Notes under the pieces: generated by a model
What the model was told of the DNA's origin: nothing
Seen by the model: the letters and a program-made list of their open reading frames with translations, nothing else
Database searches by the model: none
Shown here: piece by piece, positions 1 to 7,560 of the stretch
How positions within the stretch are numbered: the stretch's first letter is position 1
Layout of the letters: every line of letters starts with the position of its first letter
Made by a program: the position numbers and the translations under genes
Source: SIG469 sp964384255
GTDB taxonomy: Bacteria; Bacillota; Clostridia; Oscillospirales; Oscillospiraceae
Direction of reading: 5' to 3'
DNA length: 64,000 nucleotides
Assembly (NCBI GenBank): GCA_964384255.1
Contig: CAYLKH010000001.1
Location: 26,463 to 90,462 of the forward strand

Positions 1-516
1 CTGACTGCGTACAAAATCCAGCACCTGAGGATACAGTTCGTCGCGGTTTTCTTCGGTGATATAAAAGCACTTTGCCTTTGGATGGCTGCGCACCGCCTGC
101 AAAAACGGAGTGTCCCTGGTTTTTACGGCGGCGATGACCGGTATATCACCGTCCAGCAGCTCAAGCACAGCAGAGCAGAAATCTTTTGCTTTGGACTCCA
201 TAAATCCCAGCTCGTCCAGCAGGATGATACCGCCTTCCGGCACAGGCTGACGGAGCTTTGGGGCAAAGCGGTCGAACACCTGGGCGGACGCATCAAATCG
301 GTGGTTTTTGCAATAACCCACCAGATTTTCTTCCGAGCGGCTCCGCTGCTGCCATGCGCTGTAGATATACACGGGACTGCCCAAGGCTTCATCGGCCAGA
401 GCGTCCTCTTTCTTCGTTTCAAAACCGTAAACCGGCCGGCCGCAGGCTTTAAGCACCCTGTTTATAAGGGTGCTTTTGCCTACGCCCCGTTCACCAATAA
501 TAAGCGTATGCATCAT
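1..516 (-). CDS. THEP1-like nucleoside-triphosphatase (3' end outside window)
   Basis: Read on the minus strand from ATG at 516, 172 codons are open to the window edge, so the C-terminus is missing. The protein starts MMHTLIIGERGVGKSTLI, a Walker A P-loop, and has a Walker B-like stretch IILLDELGFME near residues 96-106. This layout fits the NTPase_1/THEP1 family of small P-loop NTPases. The start ATG overlaps the TGA of the upstream binding-protein gene (ATGA), so the two are translationally coupled and the gene is probably the last known member of the metal-uptake operon. The family's physiological role is poorly defined; a link to molybdate or tungstate handling is inference from context only. 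Confidence 0.75.
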   Translation of the reverse strand, partial: MMHTLIIGERGVGKSTLINRVLKACGRPVYGFETKKEDALADEALGSPVYIYSAWQQRSRSEENLVGYCKNHRFDASAQVFDRFAPKLRQPVPEGGIILLDELGFMESKAKDFCSAVLELLDGDIPVIAAVKTRDTPFLQAVRSHPKAKCFYITEENRDELYPQVLDFVRSQ

Positions 517-1649
517 TTGAAAAAGGCGTTTGCGGTCAGGGTGGCATACTGCTCGTCGGTCAGGGTAACGCCATAGAACAGCTCGTAGTATTCGGTGACT
601 TCTTCCTGAAGGTCATAGTCGCAGTATTCGGGATAGAGGATGCTGGGCAGCCACAGCAGCGCCAGATAGCGCTGGCAGGCGGGAGGAGCTACGGTCCAGT
701 TGTGGGGCGAAGCGGGGGATTCCACGTACTTGCCGTTAACGATGGCGCTGATCTGGCTCCACACAGGGTCTTCGGTGGCGGTTTCATATACGCTGCCGTC
801 GCCAAAGACGACGAATTCCGGATCCCACAGAGCTATCTGCTCCATATTGACAGTGTTGCCCGTGCCTTTACCGCTGGCGTTTTCGATAACTGCCAGATTG
901 TTGAACACCAGATTTATGACCTCGGCCTGAGACTGGCTTTCGGCAATAACGTTCAGACCGTCGTCACCCAGAGCGTAGATACCGTTGACCTTGTTGTCGC
1001 CTACCTGGTCCATAATGTCAAGAGCGCGCTGATAAACATCTTCGCACCATGAGGCCATTTCTTCGGCCTTTTCTTCACGGCCCAGCAGCTGACCCAGCTT
1101 GCGCAAGGCTTCGCCGTAATTGTCAAGACCTGCTTCGATGAAGACGCAGGTGATGCCGGTCAGCTCTTCGGTGGTGGCCAGTTCCTCTTCATAACCGGTC
1201 TTGGTATAACCCATGTCGATGACCAGCTGAGCGTTGGTGGAGGCAAGGGCTTCTACATCAAGGTCGGCAGCACCCAGAACGGAGCCGAAATAGGTCAGCT
1301 GAGACAGACGGTCATAGTCGGGGATGTATTCGGCCATATCGTCATACAGCTTGCCGCCCAGACCTGCTATCAGGTCGGGAGCAACACCCAGCAGCATGAC
1401 CTGAGCCAGCTGGCCGGAGGGAACGACAGCGGTCAGGGGTTCGGTTATCTGAATCTCATGCCCCAGATCGTCTACAAAGGTGTATGGCTGGAAGCCTTCT
1501 TCAACAGGTTCGGCAGCTTCTTCCACCGGGGTGGACACAGCAGGTTCGGACGAAGCTTCTGCTTCGGTGGTTTCGGCGGTGTTGGCACAGGCGGCAAGAC
1601 TGAAAAGCATTGCGAAAGTCAGCAGCAGCGCCAAAAGTCTGGTTTTCAT
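513..1649 (-). CDS. ABC transporter substrate-binding lipoprotein, FecB/BtuF/MolA type
   Basis: A 378-aa secreted lipoprotein. The signal peptide ends in the lipobox SLAAC (Cys21), followed by a Glu/Pro-rich linker and a periplasmic-binding-protein type III fold (HEIQITEPLTAVVPSG, then GLGGKLYDDM and IDMGYTKTG). It would be tethered outside the membrane and deliver ligand to the FecCD-type permease at 2735-3761. GAGGAGG lies just before the ATG. The ligand of this family can be ferric siderophore, heme, cobalamin or, for MolA-like members, molybdate/tungstate. The Moco riboswitch and MobB gene upstream favour molybdate or tungstate here (inference). About 300 bp of repeat sequence separates it from the ATPase gene. 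Confidence 0.85.
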   Translation of the reverse strand: MKTRLLALLLTFAMLFSLAACANTAETTEAEASSEPAVSTPVEEAAEPVEEGFQPYTFVDDLGHEIQITEPLTAVVPSGQLAQVMLLGVAPDLIAGLGGKLYDDMAEYIPDYDRLSQLTYFGSVLGAADLDVEALASTNAQLVIDMGYTKTGYEEELATTEELTGITCVFIEAGLDNYGEALRKLGQLLGREEKAEEMASWCEDVYQRALDIMDQVGDNKVNGIYALGDDGLNVIAESQSQAEVINLVFNNLAVIENASGKGTGNTVNMEQIALWDPEFVVFGDGSVYETATEDPVWSQISAIVNGKYVESPASPHNWTVAPPACQRYLALLWLPSILYPEYCDYDLQEEVTEYYELFYGVTLTDEQYATLTANAFFK

Positions 1650-1952
1650 GGTTGGTTCCTCCTCGTTTAAATAAAATATGTTAAGCTTGTTGCTTACGTA
1701 TTAGCAGTGGGTCAGGGGATATGGAACAGAGAACAGATGGTGAGTGCCTTCGGCACGGATTAAATCATATAAGTCGTTGTGTAGAGCGTTTTGCCATTGC
1801 GAGGAGCGCAGTACCCGTTTTGTCATTGCGAGGAGGCCAAAGGCCGACGCGGCAATCTCACCCCTTGCGAATTCGAGAAGTATCGATAAAACGCAACAGG
1901 CTTGGGTCAACAGTGTAAAATTTAAATATGTGCCGCAGGCACTAATCATCTG
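1650..1952. repeat. Interspersed repeat filling the gap inside the metal-uptake operon
   Basis: The gap holds no credible gene. It contains CATTGCGAGGAG at about 1795 and again near 1825, followed by GACGCGGCAATCTCACCCC and TTGCG, then near 1955-1975 the box TGACCCCTGACCCCTGAAT. The same elements recur at about 7200-7460 (inverted) and 12240-12450, and the box also near 18340-18440 and 18620-18660. The open frames across it are repeat-derived. The repeat splits the ATPase gene from the binding-protein gene. Confidence 0.75.
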
Positions 1953-2738
1953 TTATCTGACCCCTGACCCCTGAATCGGTACGCATACACGTACTCTGTC
2001 GTCGCTGAGACTGTGTATCTCAACATCGATGCCATAGAGCCTTGACATAAGCTCCGGCTGCATGACCTGCTGGGGAGTTCCCCAGGCCAGGACCTGACCG
2101 TCATGCATGGCAAGGATCCTGTCGGAATACATAAATGCCTGCTCCGGGTCGTGGGTGGTCTGCACAACGGCATAGCCGTCGGCCACAAGCCCCTTGACGG
2201 TCTGCATGACCCGGATGCGGTTTCCAAAGTCCAGACTGGCAGAAGGCTCGTCCATCACCAGTATTTTTGCCTGCTGAGCAATGGCCCGGGCCAGCAGACA
2301 AAGCTGCTTTTCGCCCCCGGAGCAGAAGCCGTAGGGATGCTCTGCCAGATGGGAGATGTTCATCTTTGCCAATGCGCTGTGGGCAATCTCGATCTGCGCT
2401 TTGCCCGGAGTTGCCAGAGGGCCAAGCTGAGACGCCGTTCCCATAAGCACCATGTCCAGAACGGAATAATTGAAGGTGGGGTTATGGTACTGGGGGATAT
2501 AGGCGATGGAGCGGGCCAGCTCCTGAGCTGACATTTCGGCGACGTTCCGGCCGTCTATCTCGATGGTCCCGGACCTGGGCTTAAGCAGATTCAGAATGCA
2601 GCGAAACAGGGTGCTTTTGCCAACTCCGTTGGGACCCAGTATGGACAGGAATTCCCCCCGGTGGGCCTCAAAGCTGATGTCCTTTAAAATCTGGCGTTTG
2701 CCAAAATAAAAATCCAGATGCTGGACCTTTAAACTCAC
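1953..2738 (-). CDS. ABC transporter ATP-binding protein, FepC type
   Basis: A 261-aa cytoplasmic ATPase. Walker A is GPNGVGKST, the Q-loop region is IAYIPQYHNP, the signature is CSGGEKQL, Walker B is ILVMDEPSASLD and the switch His is in TTHDPEQA. It powers import through the permease at 2735-3761, whose stop overlaps this gene's start (TGA/ATG region 2735-2738), a sign of translational coupling. The last residues (IQGSGVR) and the TAA stop are encoded by the CAGGGG repeat box, so the natural 3' end may have been replaced by the repeat. The substrate is inferred to be molybdate/tungstate from operon context; sequence alone would allow iron-siderophore. Confidence 0.9.
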   Translation of the reverse strand: MSLKVQHLDFYFGKRQILKDISFEAHRGEFLSILGPNGVGKSTLFRCILNLLKPRSGTIEIDGRNVAEMSAQELARSIAYIPQYHNPTFNYSVLDMVLMGTASQLGPLATPGKAQIEIAHSALAKMNISHLAEHPYGFCSGGEKQLCLLARAIAQQAKILVMDEPSASLDFGNRIRVMQTVKGLVADGYAVVQTTHDPEQAFMYSDRILAMHDGQVLAWGTPQQVMQPELMSRLYGIDVEIHSLSDDRVRVCVPIQGSGVR

Positions 2739-3761
2739 AGCTTGTCACCCTCCTTCATAATGAGATAGATGAAAAACGGAGCACCCACAAAGGACGTGAG
2801 TATGCCGATAGGCAGGTCGGTGGCCCAGACGTTGCGGCAGATATTGTCCACCAGCAGCATGAATATTGAGCCGAAAAGCATGGTGGAGGGGATAAGCTTT
2901 TTATAGTCGTTGCCTACCACCCGGCGTGCCATGTGGGGGATGACCAGACCTACCCAGCCGATAATACCGCTGACAGCCACACTGGCGGCGGTTATAAGGG
3001 CTGAGCATATTATTATGATGACGCGCAGACGCCTGGCGTTGATGCCAAGGGTGCGGGCCTCGTCGTCGCCAAGAGACAGGATGTTTATCCTCCAGCGCAG
3101 GGCAAAGATGGGGATAAGGCCTATAGCCATGGGTATGGCCGCAAAGCCGATATCCCGCATATTGGCCCCGTTAAAGCTGCCCATGAGCCAGTAGGTTATG
3201 GCAGGCAGCTGGTCCTCAGTGTCGGCAATGAGCTTTAAAAAAGAGGTGCAGGAGGACACCAGACTGCTTATCATAACTCCGGCCAGTATCAGCCCAACTA
3301 CCCGGTTGCCTCTGGCGCGGTTGCCTACGAAAATGACCAGAGCGACCGTACCCAGACTGAATACAAAGGCCATGATGCTGACGACATAATTGATGTAGCC
3401 CAGTATAATAGCCAGAGCCGCGCCCAGAGCTGCGCCGGAGCTGGCTCCCAGAATATCGGGAGCGGCCATGGGGTTTTGGAACACGCCCTGATAGCAGGCG
3501 CCGGCGGTGGACAGACAGCAGCCTACCAGACAGGCCAGCAGTATCCGGGGTACCCGGTGCTTTAAAAACAGGGCCTCCTGAGTCTGGGACCAGAAAGGTT
3601 CAATGTCGGTAAAGGGCAGCTTTGACAGGGCAATCCCCCACAGCTCTTTCAGGCTGATGGGATATCTGCCCAAAGTGGTGGACAGGATGCACGCCGCCAC
3701 CAGCCCGCCGAACAGGATAAGCATCACCGCCCAGAAGGGGAGTTTGTTTGTCTTTTTCATT
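2735..3761 (-). CDS. FecCD-family ABC transporter permease
   Basis: A 341-aa integral membrane permease of the BtuC/FecCD type with about ten hydrophobic segments. It has the family stretches RVPRILLACLVG, GASSGAALGAA and GLVIPHMARRVVG (the coupling region). The ATG at 3761 (MKKTNKLPFW) is chosen over the longer upstream frame because it lies 3 nt after the FmdE stop with AAAGG upstream, and because the extra residues would run through FmdE. It pairs with the ATPase and lipoprotein downstream. Only one permease gene is present, so a homodimer is expected. Confidence 0.9.
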
Positions 3762-3764
3762 GGT

Positions 3765-4313
3765 TTACCTTTTATAATAGTCTCCACCGGCGCAGCCCTT
3801 GCACAGGGTCTTACTGTCAACGACAACGTGACGGTTATCGGAAACCTCTTCGCCACAGACTTCGCAGGTGACGATGGCGACCGGAGGCCCGGGCATATCC
3901 CCGGGAGCAAGGTCGACGGTGACTTCGGTGGCTTCCAGCCAGCCTTCTTCGGGGAGATTTTCGTAAAAATCGGTCAGATCTTCGCCGTTTTCGGGATGGA
4001 TATGGTTTGCCCGGACCACCCGGACGGCTTTGCCGGTATCGAGATTTACGAAGGTGGCAGCGGTTTTGCCAAAGTCGTGGAAATAGAAGGTGCGTTTCCC
4101 CGGCGAGGTGCCGGTTGTTATCATAATGGAGTCTGCGGGGCAGCGGTTACACTCCACAAAAACCATCAGCTTCTTCCGGTCGCGCTCGTTGTCCAGCCCA
4201 AGCAGACGCAGACCCATGTGGGCCATGCGCACTCCCAGACACTGGCCGGAGCAGAGGTGACCGTGAAAGGCCACGGCCCGGTCAAGATCTTCTCTAAATG
4301 TCCTCATTTTCAT
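3765..4313 (-). CDS. FmdE/FwdE-family zinc protein
   Basis: A 182-aa soluble protein. FmdE-family signatures are FHGHLCSGQCLGVRM near residues 16-30 and ECNRCPADSI near 54-63, followed by a C-terminal zinc-ribbon-like CEVCGEEV...CKGC. The family is named after subunit E of molybdenum/tungsten formylmethanofuran dehydrogenase, but in bacteria it usually occurs beside Mo/W transport and cofactor genes, as here. The start overlaps the methyltransferase 3' end by 20 nt; an alternative ATG two codons inside is possible. The biochemical role is unproven; binding or sensing of metal or cofactor is plausible. Confidence 0.85.
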   Translation of the reverse strand: MKMRTFREDLDRAVAFHGHLCSGQCLGVRMAHMGLRLLGLDNERDRKKLMVFVECNRCPADSIMITTGTSPGKRTFYFHDFGKTAATFVNLDTGKAVRVVRANHIHPENGEDLTDFYENLPEEGWLEATEVTVDLAPGDMPGPPVAIVTCEVCGEEVSDNRHVVVDSKTLCKGCAGGDYYKR

Positions 4314-5010
4314 CCCTCCGAATTACAAATATTCCAAATTCCTTCAGGTTTGGCAGATAGTACGGCCATTTTTCGTGGCCGGTATTTTCCATCCTGTCTG
4401 CCAGATATTTTTCCAACACCTCGTCGCTCATGGGACGGGAATATGCCCGGGCAAAGGCTCTCGCTTCGTCCATATCTGCCAGCGGCTGACCGTATTCCAG
4501 GGAAACACTTTCAAGGGTATATCTGACCCCAAGCCCATCCAGATATTCGCTGACGCTGGCAATATCAGAGCATTTTACCACCTGGTGACCTTCAGGGCCA
4601 AATTTGCCTTTTCGGGTCTTGTGGACCAGGATGATAAACTGCTGCTTCGCCAGACGAAAGTACTTTTCATAAAACTGGCTGCCGCCGAAGAAAAGGGCGG
4701 TCACAGTGTCCCATGAGCTTTCGAGAGTGGAGCAGTCGGCACATACGGTGTCCATGTTGCTGATGCCCCGGAGCAATGCACCGCTTTGAACAGCGGCAAT
4801 AGCCTCGGGAGAAACGTCCACACAGGTGATACGGCTGCAATGGTCGGCCATTTCAAAATCCAACAGGCCTGCGCCGCAGCCTATGTCGCACAGGCTGCTG
4901 CCGAAGGGGATATATTTTTTCAGCATTTCGGCCAGTTTCCTGTTGTAGCCCGTATATTCCGATGCGTTTTCAAACCATTTGATGGACTGATCGTTCCATT
5001 TAATATACAC
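4294..5010 (-). CDS. Class I SAM-dependent methyltransferase
   Basis: A 238-aa protein with the SAM-binding glycine motif CDIGCGAGLLDFEM near residues 41-54 and the acidic loop ITCVDVSPEAI after strand 2. The rest follows a Rossmann methyltransferase layout. Translation probably starts at GTG (5010) with CAGGAG nine bases upstream; that ribosome site overlaps the stop of the phosphoesterase-MobB gene. It lies between MobB and FmdE in the riboswitch-controlled operon. The methyl acceptor cannot be told from sequence. Confidence 0.8.
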   Translation of the reverse strand: MYIKWNDQSIKWFENASEYTGYNRKLAEMLKKYIPFGSSLCDIGCGAGLLDFEMADHCSRITCVDVSPEAIAAVQSGALLRGISNMDTVCADCSTLESSWDTVTALFFGGSQFYEKYFRLAKQQFIILVHKTRKGKFGPEGHQVVKCSDIASVSEYLDGLGVRYTLESVSLEYGQPLADMDEARAFARAYSRPMSDEVLEKYLADRMENTGHEKWPYYLPNLKEFGIFVIRRDENEDI

Positions 5011-5014
5011 AGTT

Positions 5015-6124
5015 TCAAGCTCCTGTCAGGTCAACAGATAAGTATTTTAAAATAAATTCCATTATGGCGTCGATATCCTCCAGACCGAAGTGGGGGATAT
5101 CCCCATCTACCTCCATATCAGTCACCACGGCGACGAACCGGCTTATTTCGGCGGTAAAGCCCTTTCCCGTAGCGGAGCGGGCGATGCCTATCTGGGGCAG
5201 GTCGCCGTTTTTGTAGCCCTCGACCAGAATCAAATCAACGTCGTGGCACATGGCCATCTGCCGGTCAAGGGTCAGGGGACGGGATTCAATATAGGCGATT
5301 TTTTCCTTTGAGCCTATCATGGAGATGTCGGCTCCGGCGTGGGTAAAGCGCCATGAGTCCTTGCCCTGGTAGTCGATCTCAAATTTGTGGCCGTCGTGCT
5401 TGATGACCGCCAGACGCAGACCCTTTTGCTTCATGGCGACGATCAGCTTTTCTATAAGGGTCGTTTTCCCGGTGCCGGAATAGGCGGCAAAGGCGATAGC
5501 GGGTATGGCGGTTTTGTCCTCAGCTTTTTGCACAGGCAGGGGATGGTATTCGGCATCCCATTTCCGGCCGGAGTGTCCTTGCCTGAGCTTGCCCCGTTCG
5601 GGGTCGTTATAGTAGATGCGGTTGTTTTCAATAAGCTGTTCCAGGGTGACCGGGCGATAATCGTTGATATCCACCCCCGCGTTCAGCACCCGGGGCAGCT
5701 GCTGCAATATGCGGAAGGTTTCTTTCCTGGTGTTGTGGAGATGGCCGTGGATCATGCAGCCCCCCTGAATGTACACCAGTGGATAGTGACACAGAGTAAT
5801 GTGGCGGTCGCCGTCGTCGATTTCCAGAAAGTCGGTCACCGTCTCAAAATAGTCCAACAGCTCCTGCTGGTTGGGGATGCAGGTATCGTGATTGCCCCGG
5901 ATAAGGTGCTTGTGGCCCCGCAGGCGGCTGAGCTGCTGAGCCGGAAAAGGGGTGCGGTAGCTCCCTATGTCGCCGATGAGGTAAACAGTGTCGTCATCAG
6001 AAACGACCTCGTTCCAGTTATTAATTAAAGCCTCGTCCATCTCCTCCACCGAGGCGAAGGGACGGGTGGTGGACTCGATAATGTGTTCATAACCAAAATG
6101 CTGGTCAGCAGTATAATAAATCAT
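5015..6124 (-). CDS. Metallophosphoesterase-MobB fusion protein
   Basis: A 369-aa two-domain protein. Residues 1-180 form a calcineurin-type phosphoesterase: D7-Q-H9, GDIG at 51-54, GNHD at 77-80 and HGHLH at 126-130. Residues from about 205 form a MobB domain with P-loop SGTGKTT (216-222), then VIKHDGHKFEID and LILVEGYKNGDLPQI. MobB is a GTP-binding accessory for making molybdopterin guanine dinucleotide. The phosphoesterase may act on a nucleotide or cofactor intermediate (inference). GGAGG precedes ATG 6124, and the gene is the first after the Moco riboswitch and its terminator. Confidence 0.85.
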   Translation of the reverse strand: MIYYTADQHFGYEHIIESTTRPFASVEEMDEALINNWNEVVSDDDTVYLIGDIGSYRTPFPAQQLSRLRGHKHLIRGNHDTCIPNQQELLDYFETVTDFLEIDDGDRHITLCHYPLVYIQGGCMIHGHLHNTRKETFRILQQLPRVLNAGVDINDYRPVTLEQLIENNRIYYNDPERGKLRQGHSGRKWDAEYHPLPVQKAEDKTAIPAIAFAAYSGTGKTTLIEKLIVAMKQKGLRLAVIKHDGHKFEIDYQGKDSWRFTHAGADISMIGSKEKIAYIESRPLTLDRQMAMCHDVDLILVEGYKNGDLPQIGIARSATGKGFTAEISRFVAVVTDMEVDGDIPHFGLEDIDAIMEFILKYLSVDLTGA

Positions 6125-6141
6125 ATTCCTCCAAATAAAAA

Positions 6142-6174
6142 CAAAAAAGGCTGCCTTGAAAACAAGACAGCCTT
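6142..6174 (-). terminator. Riboswitch expression-platform terminator
   Basis: On the minus strand AAGGCTGTCTTG, a TTTT loop and CAAGGCAGCCTT form a 12-bp stem (one G-U) followed by TTTTTTG. It sits between the Moco riboswitch and the ribosome site of the first gene, the position of a regulated intrinsic terminator. Confidence 0.85.
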
Positions 6175-6244
6175 AAGCATACCAAAACCAGCCTCGCCAA
6201 AACAAGGCGAAGCAAAAAACGGTCCTGTCTCCTTCTCAAATACG

Positions 6245-6370
6245 GAAAGCCATGTCGTTTCCAACATAACTCAGTGAGGGCGAAATGCATCCCCTCAGGC
6301 CGCTGGTCATAGCTCAGGTAACCCCTGATTTAATCATCGGTCACTTAGGCCTTAGACTCCACGGCTCGGA
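6245..6370 (-). promoter_or_regulatory. Moco riboswitch (molybdenum-cofactor RNA motif)
   Basis: In the minus-strand transcript, GAGCCGTG (6367-6360) pairs with CATGGCTT (6254-6247) as closing stem P1. Near the 3' side is GTTGGAAACGACATGGCTT, matching the conserved GGAAA...CATGGCTTC end of Moco RNAs such as the one before E. coli moaA. GAGGG...CCCTC inside gives a P3-like hairpin, the version reported for molybdenum rather than tungsten cofactor. A consensus promoter lies just upstream, an intrinsic terminator just downstream, and the first gene carries a MobB domain. The assignment rests on recalled consensus; a covariance-model search was not run. Confidence 0.85.
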
Positions 6371-6390
6371 AACATATGTAATTATCAAAA

Positions 6391-6419
6391 ATTGTAACAC
6401 CAGATTTGGAGAATGTCAA
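6391..6419 (-). promoter_or_regulatory. Sigma-A-type promoter of the riboswitch operon
   Basis: On the minus strand TTGACA (6419-6414), a 17-nt spacer and TACAAT (6396-6391). Transcription would start near 6384, a few bases before the riboswitch stem P1. Nothing else was recognised in 6420-6508. Confidence 0.8.
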
Positions 6420-6508
6420 CATTTTTCCCCGGCGACCCACGAGGGTGACGGAGACTGGACCCCAATAAGGGCTGATATTCGGGCCGGAACGCTGATACCT
6501 CCGCGGTC

Positions 6509-7135
6509 TTATGCCTTCACATCTTCCCGCAGAGCGTTGGCTCTGGCGTTTTTGCTCAGCTTTTCCACCTCAAGGCCATAGTCATCCATAAGCTGATGGC
6601 AGATATGGGGCAGCACAGAGCTGTCGCCAAACAGAAGCTCCAGCTCGACCTCGATAATAGGAAGGCGCCTGCTCCCGGCATAGAGTACGCCCACGTCACC
6701 GGCCAGCTCGATGCGGACCCCGTCGTCAAGGTAGAGGAAGTTGGTCCGGCGTTCAAATTCGGCGCCGCAAACCTCGATCAGTTTGCGGGTTTTGAGCAGA
6801 TGGTCAAGCTCCCGGGGTGCGCCGATGGCCAAAAGGGCGGGGATGGCCTTTTCGATGGAGTCGGCTAAGCATTGCCACTCGTTGCGGGTAAAGACCTCGC
6901 CGTCGAAGCTGTTGGCGGTTTTGAGGGCGGCGACGGACTGGTCACCTTCTTTGCGCAGACGAAGGGTCCAGCGCCGGGAGGACAGCAGGCCGTCTTCGGT
7001 GTCAAAGTAGACTGAATGGAATTTTTTAACAGCAAATTCGTCCCGCATATACTGGGTGAGGTTGGGGTCAGCCAGTACGCGGTCAAGGGTTTGCCTGTCG
7101 GGTACACGAAGCTTCATTTCGATTTCGGTTGCCAT
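6509..7135 (-). CDS. CYTH-domain protein (probable triphosphatase)
   Basis: A 208-aa protein with the CYTH hallmark ExExK at its N-terminus (EIEMK, residues 4-8). Charged strands of a triphosphate tunnel fold follow: TLRLRKEG, EVELE, and the C-terminal KLSKNARA. CYTH enzymes hydrolyse inorganic triphosphate or make cAMP or thiamine triphosphate; bacterial stand-alone members are mostly triphosphatases. It reads alone, convergent with nothing and upstream of the Moco promoter on the same strand. The exact substrate is unknown. Confidence 0.85.
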   Translation of the reverse strand: MATEIEMKLRVPDRQTLDRVLADPNLTQYMRDEFAVKKFHSVYFDTEDGLLSSRRWTLRLRKEGDQSVAALKTANSFDGEVFTRNEWQCLADSIEKAIPALLAIGAPRELDHLLKTRKLIEVCGAEFERRTNFLYLDDGVRIELAGDVGVLYAGSRRLPIIEVELELLFGDSSVLPHICHQLMDDYGLEVEKLSKNARANALREDVKA

Positions 7136-7468
7136 GGCGAAACCTCCTGATAAGTTATCTCACGGGTATATTTTATATCATTGCCGGGAAAATATCAATA
7201 GGATCCAGGGGTTAGGATTTAGGGGATAGGGATCAGGATTTAGAAACTGGAGATTAAGGAGCGTAACTGCAAGCATTTGCATTTAACACAACATTGTGGT
7301 TACGCAAGGGGAGAGATTACCACGTCGCACAGCTTCCTCGCAATGGCAGTCTCGGAAGTATCTGTTCTCTGCTCTGTGGTCAAACTGGGCAGTATCGGCA
7401 ATACGCATAACCTCTCCCACACAGTCCCTAACCCCTGGATCCTAATCTCTAACCCCTGAAATTACTGT
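7136..7468. repeat. Interspersed repeat cluster (inverted copy)
   Basis: This 330-bp stretch has no gene. Between 7200 and 7250 and again 7425-7460 are boxes such as CCAGGGGTTAGGATTTAGGG and CTAACCCCTGGATCC. Between them, near 7300-7355, is the reverse complement of the CATTGCGAGG...GTAATCTC...CCCTTGCG element seen at 1795-1865 and 12300-12350. Confidence 0.7.
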
Positions 7469-7497
7469 TTGCTATTTACATAAAACCGTGCTATAAT
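7469..7497 (+). promoter_or_regulatory. Promoter of murA
   Basis: TTGCTA (7469-7474), 17-nt spacer, TATAAT (7492-7497), 63 bp before the murA start and immediately after the repeat cluster. Confidence 0.7.
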
Positions 7498-7560
7498 CTA
7501 TGGGCTGGAGCTGTGCCTTCTCAGCGTCCGGCAATCTGTTAGTGATTCAGGGTATTAATT

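Noticed and set aside
1701..1949. 82-aa frame on the minus strand
   Set aside because: It lies wholly within the interspersed repeat, has no ribosome site, and its peptide (ARGEIAASAFGLLAMT) is the typical translation of that repeat.
2735..3910. Upstream start for the permease (391 aa)
   Set aside because: The extra 49 residues overlap FmdE in another frame and lack a ribosome site; ATG 3761 is better.
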